From NCBI RefSeq assembly GCF_026745355.1, contig NC_079202.1:5845629-5909628 (forward strand): 64,000 nucleotides of DNA, written 5' to 3'. The DNA comes from Beta vulgaris subsp. vulgaris. Taxonomy: Eukaryota > Streptophyta > Magnoliopsida > Caryophyllales > Amaranthaceae. The position numbers and the translations under genes were made by a program. Below, piece by piece: positions 59,601-64,000 of this stretch; position 1 is the first letter of the stretch, and every line of letters begins with the position of its first letter. Under the pieces are notes generated by a model. The model was not told where the DNA came from and made no database searches. It saw only the letters and a list, made by a program, of their open reading frames with translations.

Positions 59601-60831
59601 GTTTAGAACAATAAAATAAAGTTGATTTAAGTCCCCCCTCTAAGTTTAGGCTGTATTTTATACGAGGATGTTGTGGGTGTAGTTTACCTCAGCTTCATTC
59701 CTCCTAATTTTTAGTCAGTTTGTTTGGTTTTTGTTCTTAGTTTGTAGTTGGTTTGTTGCTTTTTCGCTTTATTGTTTCTAAAGTCTTCCCCTATCTTTGC
59801 ATCTAAAAAATAAATTCCACTCTCATAAAGTTATCCAATTCAGTTTGCAATAAATCCATCTAGTACCAATTGACAATATCTTAGTTATTAATTTTTAAGG
59901 AAAAAGTTCAACTCAACATACTTTAATTACGATGAAACACGCAACAACATCAAACCGATTACTTTTTACTTGTTTACAGGACTGGTTCCAACATTATATG
60001 GGGCCTAGCTAACGAAGAGATAAGACAATCTTATACAAAAATATACTAGAAAATTTTCAATATATATTTCGAGAAAAAGTAATAAATTATTTCATCAAAA
60101 TTTATTATGTTTAATATTTTCCAATGACTCATATTGTGATTTTATTAGCACTTCTACTTCTTCACTTCCCTTTTTTCCCTCTCTTTTCTTTATGCCCTTT
60201 CTTTGACTTCCACATAAATGCTTTTCGAGAGAAATATCTAATGCAACTCTAATCAAATTGGTAACCAGAGAAGCAGAGCCAGGCCCACCGATGGTGAAGA
60301 TTTGAAGAGGAAATACAATAGAGAGAAATTCTTGAATTCATATTACTTATACTTACTCCGTTTTGTTTTAAATCAAACGTTTGCTTTTTCACGTTACCCT
60401 ACGCGCTTATTTAATTATTAATATATTTAAATGTTCATATGTAAAAACAATAAAAAAAAAAGATGTAATTTGATAGTATGCATCGAGACGAATCTAACAA
60501 GACCCCACTTGTTACATTATTCTTAATTAGTCAAAATTGTTTTCCTATGTGCTTTTCTCATCAACTCTCGAACTAACTTTGATTATTATTTTCTCTTATT
60601 AATAATCTACATAATCTTTATAAGAATATATGGTCAAAGAAGTTGACCGCAAAAAAGATGCATATAAAAATATTCTATTTTGATAAAGGGAATGTTAGAA
60701 TATAAATGTAATATAGAATATTTACATAGTGTATCTTCAGTGATAGTTTGTTCCCTTAATTAAGGAGATTAGGTAGGATTGTATATCCCTAGTATATAAT
60801 TAGTTTGTAAAGATTGGAATGAGTGAAGGAA
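59600..60831. other. Non-coding DNA with a duplicated segment
   Basis: At about 60240-60480 the sequence matches 37345-37600 (AGCAGAGCC.GGCCCACCGATGGTGAAGA, then CAATAGAGAGAAATTCTTG and a MITE-like CTCCGTTTTGTTTTAAATC). At 60690-60800 there is an LTR-like stretch starting TGTTAGAATATAAATG, probably a worn copia LTR piece. No gene was seen. Confidence 0.6.
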
Positions 60832-62345
60832 TACCCAAAAAATAACTCAAAGGACCTAAGTCCTTCATTGCAAATTCAGAGGCCAGGGTGGACATGATAG
60901 ACTGGCGAAGAGCATCAGATGAAGTAGTCAAGATGATGTCATCAACATAAAGTAGAAGATGTGTCGTATCCATACCCTGACGATAAATAAACAATGAATT
61001 ATCAGACTTAATGTTCTGAAATCCTATCTGAGAGACATAGTCAGCAAAACAGCGACACCAAGCTCTAGGTGCTTGCTTAAGTCCATAAAGAGATTTCTTA
61101 AGCAAACGCACATGATTAGGAAACGTGGGATCCCGATACCCCAAAGGTTGATGCATGTATATTGTCTCCTTCAAAGTGCCATGTAAAAAAGCATTTTTGA
61201 CATCAAGCTGATGAAGTGACCACCCCTTAGAGAGAGCCAAACTAAGGACGGTCCTGATAGTAGAAGGTTTCACCACTGGGCTGAATGTTCCTCCACAATC
61301 AATTCCCACCTGTTGAGTTTTGTCATCACCTACAAGATGAGCTTTATGCCTTTCAAAAGAGCCATCAGATTTTTCTTTATGAGCAAAAATCCACATAGAT
61401 CGAATAATATTAGCATTAGGAGGTCTAGGCACCAAATCCCAAGTCTCATTTTTAATTAGAGCATCAAATTCATCATCCATGGCAAGTGTCCAATTCAGGT
61501 CATGGAAAGCCGACACGGGATTACTAGGAAGAGGGGAGCGAGTGACTTAGGTGTGAAGAGACACAAATTTCTTAGGTTTGAAAATGCCTTGTTGGCTTCG
61601 AGACACTACACATGGGTTGGCTGGGATGATTTTGGGATGTTGACTAGTAGGTGGGCTCAAGGGATTAATAGTAGCAGGTGGGGAGAGAGGCCCAAACGAA
61701 GGAATGGGAGAAGAAGGGCCGGATGAGACCGCAGTAGGGGGCGGGCTAGAGGGAAGGTTTGGACTGGGTAGCCCAGCTGGAAAAAGGACAGGGAGAGGAC
61801 CTGGCACACGGGCAGTGGGCCCAGGAGAAGACGGAGCAGGGGAAATGGGATGTGACCCATTTTGAGAAGGAGAGGAACGGATGGGCGTAGAACGCCCAGA
61901 TGCAAGAGATTGGCTATTTGGGGGCTGTTTGTGATGAAGGCCAGTAGTGGTAGGTGCTGGGGGATTCAGAGAAGGTAAATGCAATGGGGCTAAGGTGCGT
62001 AAAAAATCATATGTGGTGGATGTTGGAATATAAATAGAAGAAAATGGAAATTTTCGTTCATCAAAATAGATATGGCGACATATGATTATTTTACGTGAGG
62101 ACGGGTCATAACACTTATAGCCACGATGGTTGGAAGGATAGCTCAAAAATACACATGGTGTTGAACGAGCTTGGAGTTTATGAATATTAGTGGAAGGGTA
62201 AAGAGGAAAACAAAGACACCCAAAAACCCGCAAATGAGAATATGATGGTTCTTTGTGGTAAAGAATATGAAGAGGAGAATGATAGGCGATTGTCTTATGG
62301 GGAAGGATATTGAGAAGATAAGTGGCCATTTGAAGAAACAAAGAA
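60832..62345 (-). pseudogene. Truncated Ty1/copia pol fragment
   Basis: From right to left: the C-terminal integrase region (LNILPHKTIAYHSPLHILYH, HLRVFGCLCFPLYPSTNIHK, CVFLSYPSNHRGYKCYD) and a Pro/Ser-rich linker. A stop follows near 61547, then RT ([45 protein letters not shown], the catalytic LLLYVDDIILT). It ends abruptly after MKDLGPLSYFLGI. In HKAHLVGDDKTQQVGID the usual (R/K)YKARLVA-G is changed. Both gene ends and any LTRs are missing. Confidence 0.9.
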
Positions 62346-63859
62346 AGTGGAAGTTATGGGGATGGATTCATGGTAAAAAAATTTAGGTAAGATTTTATAA
62401 TTAGTTGCTTTCTCTTGTTTAGAAAGCTAAGCGTATCACCTCCCATTTTACTGAATTATATCTGCTCTCTACTAAATACACAAACTTTATTTCTCTCTTG
62501 CCATTACGATATTTTGGGATAGCGTGCGGTGCTCCAACTAGTAATACCATGATTTATGAATTACAAAAGCATTGTAATGCATCATTTTCTGACAGTGATT
62601 GTAATGCACCATTAGAACAATATGTGGAGCATGGACCTGAGTGCATAATGATCTACATGCACTGATGCACCCGGTATGAAATGACAATCTCTATTCAATA
62701 AAATGTAGATATGAATAGGTGGAGCAAAAGACGCATGAAATTACTTAAATCTAACAATAGAACATATAAGAAGAAAGGCTTCTGGCCAGTGGCGGATTTA
62801 GTTACCACCACGCTGGTGCACATGCACCAGCAATATTTAAAAAAAAATTACTTTTCTCACGCATTCTTTTTTCACGGGTTCTTCTTTTTTACATCTCACC
62901 TCTTCTCAAACCTCAATTCTCCCTTTCTCTTTCATAGAATCTCAGTCTTCACTTAATCACTTCTCCCTCCCGTCATCCGGCCTCACCGGCGGCGTGTCGG
63001 CGTAGTCTCACCTTCTCGGAGGCTGTTGCGTGGACGCGTGCATGGTGCACTGCTTTGTATCGCTTCATCGTGACTCGCGACTTGCAGCCACATATTCAGT
63101 GGGAATTGGTGGATGGCGGTGGACGACAATGGACGGAAAACCTCCAATAGTCGTGACTCGTGACTAGGTACATCTTAATCTGCTCAATTTGCTTGATTTC
63201 TTGTTTTACTTTATAGATTAGGGTTTATGAATTTCATGAGAATTGGAAACTAAATGTTCAATAACACAGATGCAGAGCCCTTTGAAAATTGGACAAAAGA
63301 AGTCGACAATAACATTAAGTCAATAAGATAACTAAGTTCACCTAGTGTGAAAAGTGTCATGTAAAGCTTATACCCAAAAAAGTCGAGAAGTAAAATATCC
63401 TAGGACGTAAGATTGTGTTGTTTAGTTGACAATAACATTAAGTCAATAAGATAAGATTCACCTAAATAAGTAGTAAAAGTGTGAAAAGTGTCATGTAAAG
63501 CTTTACTCTCAATGTAACCACATGGAAAACTTCCTACGAAGTATATTGTTATGTTCAATCAAATGACCACTAAACCTGTGACAAATCAAGCAACCCGAAA
63601 TAAACCCAAATATCTGCTAGTCTGCTATAGGGAGTTTACCGGGTTGCTACTAAAAGCAACTTAAAATTAAACATTGGATGCAACACGGCGACAAGTTGAA
63701 GCTCCAAATAAGCTGTACTTTGCTTCTTATGTTTTAACAATCAGCCCAAAGGGGATCCATAGTCATGATGTTTAAATAACATGAAAATATCCTAGCTGCT
63801 TCCTTACATTTACAAACATATATACAGTTCAACACTGAATCATCATCTCATTTATCTCG
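62346..63859. other. Non-coding DNA between the copia fragment and the carboxylase gene
   Basis: CAGTGGCGGATTTAG at 62787 followed by the palindrome GCTGGTGCACATGCACCAGC (62812-62831) resembles an end of a plant DNA transposon. At 63305-63372 and 63426-63504 a ~65-bp segment is duplicated (GACAATAACATTAAGTCAAT … GTGTGAAAAGTGTCATGTAA). Between them lies AAGTAAAATATCCTAGGA, which also occurs at 37205. The last ~130 bp (63730-63859) should be the 3' UTR of the carboxylase gene. Confidence 0.55.
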
Positions 63860-64000
63860 TTACATTCTGAACACACCATACTTCGTCTCTTCTGGAGAAT
63901 GATTCATTGAGGCAGAGATGCATAGACCAATAACCTTTCTTGTATCTGCAGGATCAATGATACCGTCATCCCAGAGCCTAGCTGTAGAATAATATGGAGA
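63860..64000 (-). CDS. MCCB: 3-methylcrotonyl-CoA carboxylase beta subunit, C-terminal end (partial)
   Basis: The last 46 codons plus stop (TAA at 63862-63860) are open, in frame with the window edge. They read [20 protein letters not shown], then [20 protein letters not shown] and a YGVFRM end. This is the conserved C-terminus of the beta (non-biotinylated) subunit. The family transfers the carboxyl group from biotin to 3-methylcrotonyl-CoA in mitochondrial leucine breakdown, in complex with the alpha subunit. The '[14 protein letters not shown]' block is the hallmark of the carboxyltransferase C-terminal domain. Propionyl-CoA-type relatives share part of it, but the YGVFRM-type ending favours MCCB. 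The rest of the gene, with other exons and promoter, lies beyond 64000. There is no sign of damage in the visible part. Confidence 0.9.
   Translation of the reverse strand, partial: SPYYSTARLWDDGIIDPADTRKVIGLCISASMNHSPEETKYGVFRM

Overview
The window is nuclear DNA of a flowering plant, very probably a eudicot. It is AT-rich, contains one recognisable host-gene end, and is otherwise dominated by plant transposable elements: Ty1/copia, Ty3/gypsy of the Tat type, an Athila-like non-autonomous LTR element, L1-type LINEs, CACTA, Mutator-like, Helitron and MITE sequences. I cannot name the species. No bacterial-type genes, rRNA or tRNA genes or CRISPR arrays were seen.

Layout. 1-1587: a Mutator-like candidate with a large palindromic tandem array, then a Helitron-type 3' end. 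1588-4658: no recognised gene; a short motif recurs in three clusters. 4659-18200: the left end of a CACTA element with a broken transposase-like segment, followed by a ~170-bp tandem repeat. That repeat is split by a minus-strand LINE (6262-17710), which is itself split by a copia element (10715-17130) carrying its own insertion (12649-13986). 18226-18961: microsatellites. 19334-24255: a nearly full-length plus-strand LINE with target-site duplications. 24268-30789: non-coding, except a possible gene remnant and a 594-bp Helitron (27416-28009). 30790-37203: a decayed copia element holding a CACTA element and a MITE, joined to a LINE fragment, then a Mutator-like element with GC-rich cargo. 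38075-38762: an RNase H-like pseudogene. 39198-59340: a three-level nest. 59346-63859: fragments (RNase H, truncated minus-strand copia) and non-coding DNA. 63860-64000: last codons of the gene for 3-methylcrotonyl-CoA carboxylase beta subunit, minus strand.

The most notable structure is the nest at 39198-59340. An Athila-like element (minus strand, ~1.4-kb LTRs) has a 13.3-kb Tat-type gypsy element in one LTR, and a 4.1-kb probable solo LTR sits inside that. The gypsy element carries an antisense gene with its own TATA box, short introns and a Transposase_28-like domain. Its integrase catalytic core is missing, and the integrase reading frame runs straight into the 3' end of the antisense gene. 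The solo LTR interrupts a coding exon of the antisense gene, and the reading frame is continuous if the insertion and one copy of its 5-bp duplication are ignored.

Nearly all coding regions carry stops or frameshifts, so they are listed as pseudogenes. Boundaries supported by target-site duplications are given to the base; others are approximate. All family assignments come from reading motifs by eye, without database searches.
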